Shown here in pieces: positions 23,630-32,329 of a DNA stretch of 64,000 nucleotides. Every line of letters starts with the position of its first letter. Position 1 is the first letter of the stretch. The DNA is from Weissella halotolerans DSM 20190. GTDB lineage: Bacteria > Bacillota > Bacilli > Lactobacillales > Lactobacillaceae. The position numbers and the translations under genes were made by a program. The stretch spans positions 1 to 64,000 of the forward strand of contig NZ_ATUU01000004.1 in the NCBI RefSeq assembly GCF_000420365.1, given 5' to 3'. The notes under the pieces were generated by a model. It did not search any database and was not told where the DNA came from. It saw nothing but the letters and a program-made list of their open reading frames with translations.

Positions 23630-25867
23630 ATGGCTGATGATAAACAGTCACCAAGAAATGGTGAGGACCAGGGCCCTTTTCGTGAGAATTTAACGTATGA
23701 TGAATTAACGGCCCTCATGAATAAGGAACTAACCTTAGATGAGATTTTAGCGGCCCGAAAGCAGAATCAAACTGGCAACCAGATGACGAGTAAGTCCGTG
23801 GTAGCTGAACAGTTGGAGCCCCATCAGGTAAGTCCAGCATCTGTAGCACCAGTGACCGATCCGGGCCTGAAAGAGAATCAACCTAATTCTAGACAAGAGC
23901 AAGCGCAGCCGGTTAATAATCAGCCCCGTGAACATACCCTGGAGATTCATGAGGTTGCTGATCCTTTCCTTGCTGGTAAAGCAGACCAGGCAGAAGCCCA
24001 GACAAGTCAAAAGCAAGTTAGCAATTTTTCCGCTAAACTGACGCCTTCCTTTGATAAGGAGGGGCAGATGGCAGAACCTAAGATGACTGCTCCTCAACCC
24101 CCAACCTATGTTGCTGGATCTGACTTTTTGGATCAAACGGCTGGGTTAGGTGCAACGAGTGTGATTAATTTATCACAACTGCACAAAGAAACAAGCGGTG
24201 AGACCGTGGATCCCGTGACGGGGGATGAGGTGGTTGCCCAACCAGATGAGTTAACCAATAATGCTGATTCAACCAAGATGTTACGTGGTTCAATGTGGAT
24301 GACCTTAGGCAGTTTGGCTTCGCGGCTGCTGGGGGCGCTTTATATTATTCCTTGGGTCGCTATGATTGGAAATGTTTACTACAACCAGGCCAATTCACTT
24401 TATGCGCAAGGATATCAAATTTATAGTGTTGCTTTAATGATAGCAACGGCCGGCTTGCCTAATGTATTAGCCCGGTTGGTAGCTGAATATAGTGCTAAAC
24501 ATGAGTTTAATCGAGTGCAACAGGTTTTTTATCAGTCCTTAAAGCTAGGGGGGGTAATGGGTCTCCTGGCTGCTGCTGTTCTTTATCTCTTTGCAGGTCC
24601 CTTATCACAAGGTGATCCAAACGTTGTATTGGTTATTCGCTCCTTATCGGCGGCAGTCCTTGTGATTCCAGTCCTAGGGATGTTGCGTGGGTACTTGCAA
24701 GGTTATGAGTTTATGGGGACTTCTGCTCTGTCGCAATTTATAGAACAGATTGTACGGGTTGCCTATATGCTGGGAATGACTTACTGGATTATGGTAGCCG
24801 GTCATGGTACTTGGGTTGATGCGACAGTTCAATCAACTTTTGCTGCCTTCTGGGGTGCCTTAGCAGGAATCGCAGTCTTAGTGGTTGCACTAATTAAAAA
24901 GCGCACCTTCTTTAAAAAGGAGCAAGCAACTGCTAGAGCGGTACCACTTATTAATACGAATAACCTATTGTTAAAAATGGCCCGTCAGTCGGTACCTGTT
25001 ATTTTAGCTGGTTCAGCGATTTCATTATTACAGGTGATGGATCAATATACGTTTTTCAATATCATGCGGACCTTTACGCATTTTACGGCTAATGCGGTCA
25101 CAGACATGTATTCGCAATTTGCTTTTAATTCAAATAAATTAACGATGTTAGTTGTATCTTTGGCAGTGGGAATGGCTGAAACGGCTTTGCCCATGTTAGC
25201 TCGTGCGCGTAGCCTTGGTAATCGGCAAATTATTAGTGATCAAATCACTTATGCCTTGAAGCTCTTAAGCGCAGTTATGATTCCTGCAGCGCTAGGGATG
25301 GCGGCGATTGCGAAACCTTTGTATTTGCTCTTTTATAATACGAACGACCTTCATAACGGGGTTTTGGTATTGCAGTTTGCTAGTTTTACCTCAGTGGCCT
25401 TAGGCGCTTACATGGTTGTATTGGCCCTTTATCAAGGCCTGGGACAGTTGGCTTATACCTTGCGGGTCTTAGTAATCATTTTAGGGGCTAAATTAATTTT
25501 ACAAGTTCCCTTAACGATTATCTTTGTTGGGATGGGTCCCTTGTTAGCAACAACGATTGCGTTTGCCATTGGTCTTTACCTGGCGATCAAGCATTTAACG
25601 AGTCAATACGATATTAATTGGCTACCTTTTAACTACGCACTGATGACTATTCTCTTATGGAGTCTGGTGATGTATGCGGTAGTGACCCCAATTACTGGCA
25701 CCTTGTCTATCTTTATGCCACAAACTAAATGGGCACAATTATTAATTATTTTAATTGCGGGTGGCATTGGTGTTGTGATTTATGGTCTGGCTATTTTGAA
25801 AACGCAGGTCGGAACGGATATCTTCGGTGATCGGTTTAAAAAGTTAGTTGATAAACTACCCTTTTAA
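23630..25867 (+). CDS. MurJ/YtgP-type lipid II flippase with a long N-terminal extension
   Basis: A 745-aa MOP-superfamily transporter. The membrane part (about residues 220-745, starting MLRGSMWMTLGSLASRLLGALYIIP, with about 14 helices) matches the polysaccharide-biosynthesis/YtgP group, which flips lipid-linked wall precursors. The first ~215 residues are cytoplasmic, low-complexity and rich in Gln, Asp and Glu, with short helical stretches (ENLTYDELTALMNKELTLDEIL). Ordinary YtgP proteins are about 540 aa, so this tail is extra and may bind a partner. The ATG at 23630 follows GGAAAGGAGAAGG. It follows leuS and tRNA-Arg. Confidence 0.88.
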   Translation: MADDKQSPRNGEDQGPFRENLTYDELTALMNKELTLDEILAARKQNQTGNQMTSKSVVAEQLEPHQVSPASVAPVTDPGLKENQPNSRQEQAQPVNNQPREHTLEIHEVADPFLAGKADQAEAQTSQKQVSNFSAKLTPSFDKEGQMAEPKMTAPQPPTYVAGSDFLDQTAGLGATSVINLSQLHKETSGETVDPVTGDEVVAQPDELTNNADSTKMLRGSMWMTLGSLASRLLGALYIIPWVAMIGNVYYNQANSLYAQGYQIYSVALMIATAGLPNVLARLVAEYSAKHEFNRVQQVFYQSLKLGGVMGLLAAAVLYLFAGPLSQGDPNVVLVIRSLSAAVLVIPVLGMLRGYLQGYEFMGTSALSQFIEQIVRVAYMLGMTYWIMVAGHGTWVDATVQSTFAAFWGALAGIAVLVVALIKKRTFFKKEQATARAVPLINTNNLLLKMARQSVPVILAGSAISLLQVMDQYTFFNIMRTFTHFTANAVTDMYSQFAFNSNKLTMLVVSLAVGMAETALPMLARARSLGNRQIISDQITYALKLLSAVMIPAALGMAAIAKPLYLLFYNTNDLHNGVLVLQFASFTSVALGAYMVVLALYQGLGQLAYTLRVLVIILGAKLILQVPLTIIFVGMGPLLATTIAFAIGLYLAIKHLTSQYDINWLPFNYALMTILLWSLVMYAVVTPITGTLSIFMPQTKWAQLLIILIAGGIGVVIYGLAILKTQVGTDIFGDRFKKLVDKLPF

Positions 25868-25879
25868 GGGGAATAATAA

Positions 25880-25915
25880 AAAATAACCAACCCATATAGG
25901 TTGGTTATTTTTTTA
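25880..25915. terminator. Bidirectional terminator
   Basis: AAATAACCAACC and GGTTGGTTATTT form the stem, with A and T runs on both sides, between two convergent genes. Confidence 0.9.
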
Positions 25916-26608
25916 CATAAATGGTAAGAGTACCAACAAGATAAGGCCACTAATTAAACCGATACTGTTGAATAACATATGGCCAATAATAGGGACCCAA
26001 ATATTTCTAGTCAGCAGGTAAGCTAGTCCAAGGATTAAGCCAGCCAACATATAAGGAACGGTTGCGATAAAGCTACCATTGAAGTTGTAGAAGTGAGAAA
26101 AACCAAAGAGGATGCTGGATAGGAGAAGCATGATGATTAACCAAATGCCAGCCTTTCGATAGCGGAACATGCCAACGTAACGATAAGCAATTTCTTCGAC
26201 TAAGGCGACCATCAAATTCACGACACCACTAAAAATACTAGTTAGGACGCCTGCCAGTGTATTAGTCGGAAGAGGATAGGTATTCAGGCTAGTTGCAGTG
26301 GGAACTAAAAAACGAAAGGCTTGTGATGACCAGATAACGGCAACTTCTAAAATAAGCATCAGGCAGATGATACTGACAATCATCTTGCCCTTGGCCGCTT
26401 TAAAGGACTGCCAGTCTGTACTTAACAGGGCTTTAAAATGGTGAAGGTCAAAGAAAAAGATGACGATAAACCAGGCCCCAGCCAGGAAGGTAAAGAGGAA
26501 GGGGTTAGTTGGTACAAGCCAACGGATGACGGTCAGAAAAATGAGCAGGCCGACAAAATTGATAAAGTAGTTTTTAAAAAACAAGGGGTCGAATATTTTG
26601 TGAAACAT
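25913..26608 (-). CDS. CPBP-family intramembrane metalloprotease (CAAX/Abi)
   Basis: A 231-aa membrane protein with about seven helices. All three CPBP catalytic motifs are present: EEIAYR (in VALVEEIAYRYVGM), the FxxxH-type FGFSHFYN, and HMLFN (GHMLFNSIG). It should be an active intramembrane protease. In lactic acid bacteria such proteins are sometimes bacteriocin-immunity factors, but no bacteriocin gene is near, so the substrate is unknown. The minus-strand ATG follows AAAGGAGC. Confidence 0.9.
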   Translation of the reverse strand: MFHKIFDPLFFKNYFINFVGLLIFLTVIRWLVPTNPFLFTFLAGAWFIVIFFFDLHHFKALLSTDWQSFKAAKGKMIVSIICLMLILEVAVIWSSQAFRFLVPTATSLNTYPLPTNTLAGVLTSIFSGVVNLMVALVEEIAYRYVGMFRYRKAGIWLIIMLLLSSILFGFSHFYNFNGSFIATVPYMLAGLILGLAYLLTRNIWVPIIGHMLFNSIGLISGLILLVLLPFM

Positions 26609-26763
26609 TTTCTAGCTCCTTTTTATATTATATAAAATATATTATGCCATAAGTAATGCTAACTTTTAACCCCCTGATTTTTGACAATATTTTTCTCAAT
26701 AAGAATAGAGTTTTTTAAAAGGATAGGGTATGATAGATATATATCAATAAGGAGGTGGCAGAG

Positions 26764-27003
26764 ATGTCATTAGAAGATAAAGTTAACGGAACTAAAGATC
26801 AAGCTGCTGGTAAGGTAAAGGAAGTTGCTGGTAAGGTTACTGGTGACGAAAAAGCCGAAGCTAAGGGTAAGGCCCAAGGTTTGATGGGCGACGCTAAGAA
26901 GGCTTTTGGCGACGTTAAGGAAAAGGCTGCCGACGTATTTGATGATGTAAAAGAGAAGACAGACGACGTTGTTGATGACGTTAAGAATAAGTTTTCAAAG
27001 TAA
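26764..27003 (+). CDS. CsbD-like stress protein
   Basis: 79 aa, highly charged (Lys, Asp, Glu, Ala), with repeated 11-residue helical units such as DVKEKAADVFD and DVKEKTDDVVDD. The front half has the CsbD pattern (KVNGTKDQAAGKVKEVAGKVTGDEKAEAKG), and the tail resembles amphipathic YtxH/LEA-like repeats. Function is unknown; family members rise under general stress. ATG 26764 is preceded by AAGGAGGTGG. It is monocistronic. Confidence 0.9.
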   Translation: MSLEDKVNGTKDQAAGKVKEVAGKVTGDEKAEAKGKAQGLMGDAKKAFGDVKEKAADVFDDVKEKTDDVVDDVKNKFSK

Positions 27004-27011
27004 GTTATAAT

Positions 27012-27048
27012 GAAAAGCCGGATCGTTTTTTAAACGGTCCGGTTTTAT
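27012..27048 (+). terminator. csbD terminator
   Basis: AAAAGCCGGATCGTTT pairs with AAACGGTCCGGTTTT (wobbles allowed). Confidence 0.85.
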
Positions 27049-27140
27049 TTTGTGCATAACAGGCAGATGAAGTTGACCTGGTGGGCAATACTCGGTATAA
27101 TGATAGAGTTATCGATAACATTATACGGAGGAAATTAATT

Positions 27141-27278
27141 ATGGCTATGCAAAAACCACATAATTCATGGGCTCGCCGTCGTCCGGTAGGCAATGATTAT
27201 AAGAAGAAGGTCCGCGTTGCTGAAGTTGTTAATATTCAACAATGGGCAAAGGGTAAAGCAGAGTTGGAAGCAAACTAA
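27141..27278 (+). CDS. Small basic protein, 45 aa
   Basis: Not a known family to me. The sequence starts MAMQKPHNSWARRRPVGN, continues with a basic stretch (YKKKVRVAE) and ends with an acidic helix (KGKAELEAN). An excellent ribosome site (GGAGGAAATTAATT) and a dedicated strong terminator argue that it is a real, well-expressed gene. The two Trp and the RRRP patch suggest RNA or ribosome binding (inferred). Confidence 0.75.
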   Translation: MAMQKPHNSWARRRPVGNDYKKKVRVAEVVNIQQWAKGKAELEAN

Positions 27279-27289
27279 GTGGCTTTACT

Positions 27290-27328
27290 AAAAAGGTCTG
27301 ATGTCATATGACATCAGACCTTTTTTTA
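27290..27328. terminator. Bidirectional terminator
   Basis: AAAAAGGTCTGATGTCAT and ATGACATCAGACCTTTTT form a perfect stem. It overlaps the end of the convergent frameshifted gene. Confidence 0.92.
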
Positions 27329-27641
27329 TGCTTGATAAGCGCTGACAATAGGGGTTAATTGATCCTGTGGCAGGGTTGTTTTTAAAAAACGAGCAATCGG
27401 TGCAAACTGATGGCGTTCCCTAAAGGACAAGTCTTTAACAGCCACTAACGTAACGGTAAAGCCATTTTCAGTTAAAAAAAAGCTGTCCGGGTTCCAGTAA
27501 CTGACCACGAGTATGTTTACCAATACGCCAACTATGAAAACTAGTAGGGGTTAGTGGTTGGTCTTTAGGCTGATAGCGCCCACTGTTGGTTTGTTCTAAT
27601 ACGACGCCCACTAACTCAGCCGTTTTATACTTACTAGCCAT
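27326..27641 (-). pseudogene. Hypothetical protein (about 105 aa), frameshifted at a homopolymer
   Basis: On the minus strand an ATG at 27641, preceded by AAAGGAGA, opens a frame beginning MASKYKTAELVGVVLEQ that runs to a run of eight T (plus-strand A at 27474-27481) and then meets TGA. Removing one T joins it smoothly to the second frame (LTENGFTVTLVAVKDL to VSAYQA, stop at 27326), giving one protein of about 104 residues. Both parts have normal coding character. The cause could be a real +1 mutation, phase variation by slippage, or a sequencing error in the homopolymer. I do not recognise the family. Confidence 0.75.
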
Positions 27642-27796
27642 TTGGAATGGTCTCCTTTATTAAAGAATGCTCTTTTATACTACTACAAATAGGCCTAGGC
27701 TGTCAGTGTTCGTGGAGGCGGCCAATGGGTTGTCTGTGTGGGACAAAGGGTGTACATTTGTACTGATAGAAAGTAATTAAAATGGAGGGTGAAGAG

Positions 27797-28735
27797 ATGA
27801 CAGCAGAGGTTAAGATTGGTAAGTCAAATGTAATCACGACGCCATTGGGACTTGGCACAAATGCCGTTGGTGGTCATAACTTATTTCCTAATTTAGATGA
27901 TGCAACTGGGGTAGCCATGGTGAAAGCGGCCTTAGATGCTGGAATTACACTGTTAGATACTGCTTTTGCCTATGGCATGGGGCAGTCGGAACGATTGATT
28001 GGTCAGGCTATTCAAGGTTATGATCGAGAAAAGATTCAAATTGCGACCAAGGGTGCTCAAAAAGTGTTAGCTGACGGACAAGTGGTCATTGATAATTCAC
28101 CAGCCTTTTTAAAGCAAGCAGTGGCAGACAGTCTAGAACGGTTGCAAACGGACTATCTTGATATCTTTTATATTCACTTTCCCGATGACCATACCCCACT
28201 CAATGAAGCAGTAGCTGCCCTACAGGAGTTAAAGGAAGCGGGTAAAATCCGGGCCATTGGTGTTTCTAATATGAGTATGGAACAACTAGCAGAGGCTAAC
28301 CAGGATGGCTATGTAGATGTTGATGAAGAGTTATATAACTTGGTGGATCGTTCTGCTGAGGCGGAACGTTTTGCTTACTTAAAGGAGCATGACATATCAT
28401 TTGTGCCTTTCTTCCCCTTGGCTTCGGGGTTATTAACTGGTAAATATAGTCAAGAAACAACCTTTGCAGCTGATGATATTCGTCATGACAACCCTGATTT
28501 TACAGGTGCTCGTTTTGAAACAATTATTAACAAGGTGGATCAATTAAAGCCATTGGCAACCAAATATGGTGTAACGGTAACGGAACTTGTACTGGCATGG
28601 TACCTGAAAAACCCAGCGATTACGGTTGTTATTCCTGGTGCTAAGCAGGTTAACCAGGTTAAAAGTAATGCTAAGGCCCTAACAGTAGACTTAACATTAG
28701 CAGACTATGACTACATTAATCAATTATTTAGCTAG
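27797..28735 (+). CDS. Aldo/keto reductase
   Basis: A 312-aa NADPH-dependent reductase of the AKR fold. The catalytic tetrad can be placed: Asp in LLDTAFAYG, Tyr in the same segment, Lys in IATKGAQK, and His in FYIHFPDDHTPL. The NADP-binding end is AITVVIPGAKQVNQV. The substrate is unknown; it is of the YhdN/IolS-like class. ATG 27797 follows GGAGGGTGAAGAG. The SRA-like gene follows 21-30 nt later and may be cotranscribed. Confidence 0.93.
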   Translation: MTAEVKIGKSNVITTPLGLGTNAVGGHNLFPNLDDATGVAMVKAALDAGITLLDTAFAYGMGQSERLIGQAIQGYDREKIQIATKGAQKVLADGQVVIDNSPAFLKQAVADSLERLQTDYLDIFYIHFPDDHTPLNEAVAALQELKEAGKIRAIGVSNMSMEQLAEANQDGYVDVDEELYNLVDRSAEAERFAYLKEHDISFVPFFPLASGLLTGKYSQETTFAADDIRHDNPDFTGARFETIINKVDQLKPLATKYGVTVTELVLAWYLKNPAITVVIPGAKQVNQVKSNAKALTVDLTLADYDYINQLFS

Positions 28736-28765
28736 TCTTAGAGTAGAGAATTTGAGGTGACTGCG

Positions 28766-29200
28766 GTGAAGGTGACGTTAACGATTGGTGAACAGATGAC
28801 GAATCATGACTTGCATTCGTATTTTCAAGTGGCAACAGAAGGTGGGATGCGTCGCTCTTTGAAAAACAATTGCTTGCTATTGATCTCTCGAAGCTATGAT
28901 AATGACTGTCCTGATTTATGGGACGGCCACTATCTTTATTTCATGGGAATGGGAAAAAAGGGCGATCAGGACCTTCAGCGAGCGCAAAATCGAACCCTTT
29001 TAACTGCCAATGAAACGGGAATTGCCTGTTATCTCTTTTTGAAAAACTCGCCGCATGAGTATGTTTATTTGGGACCAGTTACCTTAGCTGGAAATCCAAT
29101 TAAAGAACAATGTGGGGACCGGAATATTATTCGCTTTCCCCTCAAACCAACGGTAGACTTAACGGCTTATCTACCGGCAGAACAAATAGTTAAAAAATAA
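28766..29200 (+). CDS. Stand-alone SRA-like (modified-base reader-like) domain protein
   Basis: About 144 aa, made almost entirely of one domain. The patterns LLLISRSYDNDCPDLWDG, MGMGKKGDQDLQRAQNRTL, a hydrophobic strand CYLFLKN, and YVYLGPVTLAGNP resemble the SRA-like domain found fused to HNH nucleases and helicases (ScoMcrA/DUF3427 type), which in some systems reads modified DNA bases. No nuclease or methylase gene is adjacent. The assignment rests on memory of the motif and is moderate. The start is uncertain: GTG 28766 has GAGGTGA upstream, and alternatives are GTG 28757 and ATG 28796. Confidence 0.6.
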   Translation: MKVTLTIGEQMTNHDLHSYFQVATEGGMRRSLKNNCLLLISRSYDNDCPDLWDGHYLYFMGMGKKGDQDLQRAQNRTLLTANETGIACYLFLKNSPHEYVYLGPVTLAGNPIKEQCGDRNIIRFPLKPTVDLTAYLPAEQIVKK

Positions 29201-29204
29201 GTGA

Positions 29205-29241
29205 AAAGCTAGTCATTTAAACCAAGTGGCTAGCTTTTTTG
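29205..29241 (+). terminator. Terminator
   Basis: AAAAGCTAG and CTAGCTTTTTT form the stem around a 17-nt loop with further partial pairing. Confidence 0.85.
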
Positions 29242-29311
29242 TGAATATAATGAGAAAATGACAATATTGTTATACTAATAAAAAGAAAGTAATTAACTAG
29301 GGGGTAAGCTA

Positions 29312-30451
29312 ATGGATATTGAGACGCAAGTTATACATGGTGGCAACCAAGAGGATCCATTGACTGGGGCGGTAGTACCACCGATTTATCAAACGTCAAC
29401 TTATCATCAATATGAGTTGGGAGGGGAAGCAGCCTATGAATACACACGGGGTGAAAATCCGACCCGTTTTGCCTTAGAATCTGTTCTAGCCAATTTAGAA
29501 AATGGTCAATATGGGTACGCATTTTCTTCTGGCATGGCAGCAATTAGTGCCGTGATGGGGCTGCTGAAGGCTGGTGATCATTTAATTATAGCTAGTGATG
29601 TTTATGGCGGTACCTTTCGCCTAGTTCACCAAATCTTAGCCCCACTCGGTATCACTTATACGGCTGTAGATACGGCCGATACGAGTGCTATTCAGGCAGC
29701 CATGCAGGAAAATACAAAATTGGTTTACTTAGAGACACCATCTAACCCCTTGATGCATGTGACTGATATTCGGGCTGCTAGTGATGTTGCGCATGCAGCG
29801 GGAAAATTAGTGGTGGTTGATAATACCTTTGCTTCACCTTATAACCAACGTCCCTTGGAACTAGGTGCAGATATTGTTTTGGCCTCCGGCACTAAATATA
29901 TTGGCGGTCATTCTGACGTCATTGCGGGGTATGTTGTAACCCGGTCTAAGGAGCTGGCAGACCAAATCAAATTGATTCAGTTATCGGTTGGTGCAGTCTT
30001 ATCGCCCCAAGAATCCTTTTTATTGCAACGGTCCATTAAAACATTGGCGCTCCGCCTAGAACGGCACAATGACAATGCCTTAGAAATTGCTAAGTTTTTA
30101 GCTGAGCAGGACCAAGTTGCCCACGTTTACTATCCTGGTTTACCGGGAAGTGCTGATTATGAAGTTGCTCGAAAACAAATGCGGGGCTTTGGTGGGATGA
30201 TGTCGATTGACTTACAACCCGGCCTAGATACTAAATATTTTGTTGAACATTTAAAGCTCTTTACCTTAGCGGAGTCGCTTGGGGGAGTTGAATCACTGAT
30301 TGAAGTACCAGCGGTGATGACGCATGCATCTATACCACGAGAAATTCGGCTAGCAAATGGTATTAAAGATGAATTAGTACGCCTGTCAGTGGGGATTGAA
30401 AATATAGAAGATTTGAAAGAAGACTTACGTCAGGGGCTGGCTGCCTTATAA
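29312..30451 (+). CDS. PLP-dependent trans-sulfuration enzyme (cystathionine gamma-synthase/lyase family)
   Basis: 379 aa, the normal length for the Cys/Met metabolism PLP family. The start METQVIHGG-like segment, YEYTRGENPTR, the PLP phosphate region SSGMAAISAV and the Schiff-base lysine in LASGTKYIGGHSD are all intact. It interconverts cysteine, homocysteine and cystathionine or releases H2S. Sequence cannot separate gamma-synthase, gamma-lyase and beta-lyase here. No SAM riboswitch or T-box was seen upstream. The ATG at 29312 follows AGGGGG. Confidence 0.92.
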   Translation: MDIETQVIHGGNQEDPLTGAVVPPIYQTSTYHQYELGGEAAYEYTRGENPTRFALESVLANLENGQYGYAFSSGMAAISAVMGLLKAGDHLIIASDVYGGTFRLVHQILAPLGITYTAVDTADTSAIQAAMQENTKLVYLETPSNPLMHVTDIRAASDVAHAAGKLVVVDNTFASPYNQRPLELGADIVLASGTKYIGGHSDVIAGYVVTRSKELADQIKLIQLSVGAVLSPQESFLLQRSIKTLALRLERHNDNALEIAKFLAEQDQVAHVYYPGLPGSADYEVARKQMRGFGGMMSIDLQPGLDTKYFVEHLKLFTLAESLGGVESLIEVPAVMTHASIPREIRLANGIKDELVRLSVGIENIEDLKEDLRQGLAAL

Positions 30452-30682
30452 AAAAACGAACATTGATGTTGAATATGGTGATTTTTTACTGAAATGCTTA
30501 ATTTAATTTAGGCCAGTTATAAAATGTTTGCCAATTAATGAAAAATTGTGATAATCTTAGTAATTGGATATGGCAGCGTTTGTCTATCTTTAGATTATTG
30601 AAATAGCAATAGTGAGTCATCAACCCTAAATGAGTGGGAAGGTGACTTTTTGTTAAGGCAAGACATGAATGGGGAGTAGCGG

Positions 30683-32026
30683 ATGGCAGATACAGTAGGA
30701 TTAAAACGCTCGATGGGTCTGATGTCAGGACTATCGTTAGTAATTGGTACAGTGATTGGTTCGGGGGTTTTCTTTAAACAAGCTAGTGTTTTGGGTCAGG
30801 CAGGTAGCTCAACCATGGGTTTGCTCGCTTGGACCCTCGGTGGCATTATTACCTTAGCAGCCGGTTTAACAATTGCCGAAGTTGCAGCACGTTTGCCTAA
30901 GGCGGGGGGCCTTTATAGTTATATTGAATCAATTTATGGACCGACGGCTGGCTTTTTAACTGGCTGGATGCAAGTAGTAGTTTACGCACCAGCAGTTATC
31001 GCATCAATTGGTGGTTATGCCGCCTATTTAACAGCTAATTTTCTTGGTTGGTCTTTGGGAACGGCCCGGTGGATTACCGTAGCCTATGTGCTCTTAGTGA
31101 TGAGTTTAAATCTCTTAGAAAACCGAGTAACATCAGCTTTTCAGGTGATCACGACATCAATTAAATTGATTCCAATTATTGTTCTAGTAGTTTATGGCCT
31201 TTTCTTTGGTCAAACGAACGCGTTGGGACAAACGGTTAACCAGCTTAGCCAATCAGCCCATGGTGGCATGGGAATGGCTATTTTGGGGACGTTATTTGCT
31301 TATGATGGTTGGATTTTACTGGGGAATATTGCTGAGGAATTAAAGAATCCGGAACGGGATATGCCGCGGGCAATTATTTTTGGCTTGACGACCATTGTTT
31401 TGGCCTATGTTGGTGTCACCTATGCAACGTATCGGACTTTACCAGCGGCTGAGATTATTCACTTACAAAATAATACGACCTTTGCGATGGCGACTCAGGC
31501 ATTTGGTGATTTAGGTGGCCGAGCTTTAAGCATCGCAATTATTGTGTCAATGTGGGGCACGTTGAATGGTAAAATGATTGCCTTTCCACGAATGGCCTAT
31601 GCCATGGCTAAGGATGGCTTGTTCCCAAAATATTTAAGCCATTTAAATCAACGGTCCCAAGAACCCGTCTATGCAACGATTACGGTGGCCGCAATGGCTA
31701 TCTTTATCAATGTCTTTACTAATTCGGCAGATCGACTATCGGACATTGCTATCTTCACTATTTGGGTCTTCTATACGGCGGCTTTCTTTGGTATTTTCAT
31801 CTTGCGCAAGCAAAAAGAACAGGCGCATTTTTTGGAAAAAGATACCAAAGGAGTACTCTTTGTAACGCCGCTTTATCCTTTAGTACCGTTGATTGCAATC
31901 GGTGGTGCGCTCTTTGTTCTTGGCTCAACCTTGATTACAGACTTTACAGGTGTACTTATCTCACTGGTATTAGTTGGTTTGGGATTGCCAGTTTATTATT
32001 ACTATCGGCGGCAAAAAAATGGGTAA
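30683..32026 (+). CDS. APC-family amino acid permease
   Basis: A 447-aa transporter with about 12 helices. The N-terminal signature LVIGTVIGSGVFFKQASVLG and AEVAARLPKAGGLYSYIESIYGP are typical of the L-type/SteT (serine/threonine exchanger) branch of the APC superfamily. The substrate is not certain. The ATG at 30683 follows GGGGAG. The 231-bp upstream region contains a weak GTCATC...GGTGAC hairpin with T5 (about 30615-30651), which could attenuate transcription. Confidence 0.92.
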   Translation: MADTVGLKRSMGLMSGLSLVIGTVIGSGVFFKQASVLGQAGSSTMGLLAWTLGGIITLAAGLTIAEVAARLPKAGGLYSYIESIYGPTAGFLTGWMQVVVYAPAVIASIGGYAAYLTANFLGWSLGTARWITVAYVLLVMSLNLLENRVTSAFQVITTSIKLIPIIVLVVYGLFFGQTNALGQTVNQLSQSAHGGMGMAILGTLFAYDGWILLGNIAEELKNPERDMPRAIIFGLTTIVLAYVGVTYATYRTLPAAEIIHLQNNTTFAMATQAFGDLGGRALSIAIIVSMWGTLNGKMIAFPRMAYAMAKDGLFPKYLSHLNQRSQEPVYATITVAAMAIFINVFTNSADRLSDIAIFTIWVFYTAAFFGIFILRKQKEQAHFLEKDTKGVLFVTPLYPLVPLIAIGGALFVLGSTLITDFTGVLISLVLVGLGLPVYYYYRRQKNG

Positions 32027-32079
32027 TTACAGGATTCCTGGTTAAATTAAGAATTGATTTATTGTTGTTATCTTTCATG

Positions 32080-32116
32080 AAAAGCCTCAAAGACTAAGTG
32101 TCTTTGGGGCTTTTTA
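32080..32116 (+). terminator. Terminator of the permease gene
   Basis: AAAAGCCTCAAAGAC pairs with GTCTTTGGGGCTTTTT. Confidence 0.9.
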
Positions 32117-32329
32117 ATGAAGAAATGGCTAAAAATATTAAGGTAAAATACGAATAAATTAATTAGAAGCCACACGTAGAGGGATAAATTTCGTTATTAA
32201 TTACTTTACGAATTAGTAAATATTGATCCCTTCACCTTCAGTATAACTTGGTAAATAGAATATGATAACATTTGGGATGTTATTTAATTATATGTTTTGT
32301 TAATAGATATGAGAGGGCTTGCTAGTAAA
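32117..32329. other. AT-rich intergenic region before femX
   Basis: No gene, tRNA or known RNA motif is seen. It must contain the femX promoter, but no clear -35/-10 pair stands out. ATAACATTTGGGATGTTAT (32265-32283) is an inverted repeat that may be an operator. Confidence 0.4.

Noticed and set aside
25913-26608. CPBP protein as bacteriocin immunity or phage abortive infection
   Set aside because: No bacteriocin, regulator or phage gene is nearby, so only the protease family is supported.
26726-26731. Sigma-B-like -10 (GGGTAT) before csbD
   Set aside because: No GTTTAA-type -35 at the right distance was found, and lactic acid bacteria of this group lack sigma-B as far as I know.
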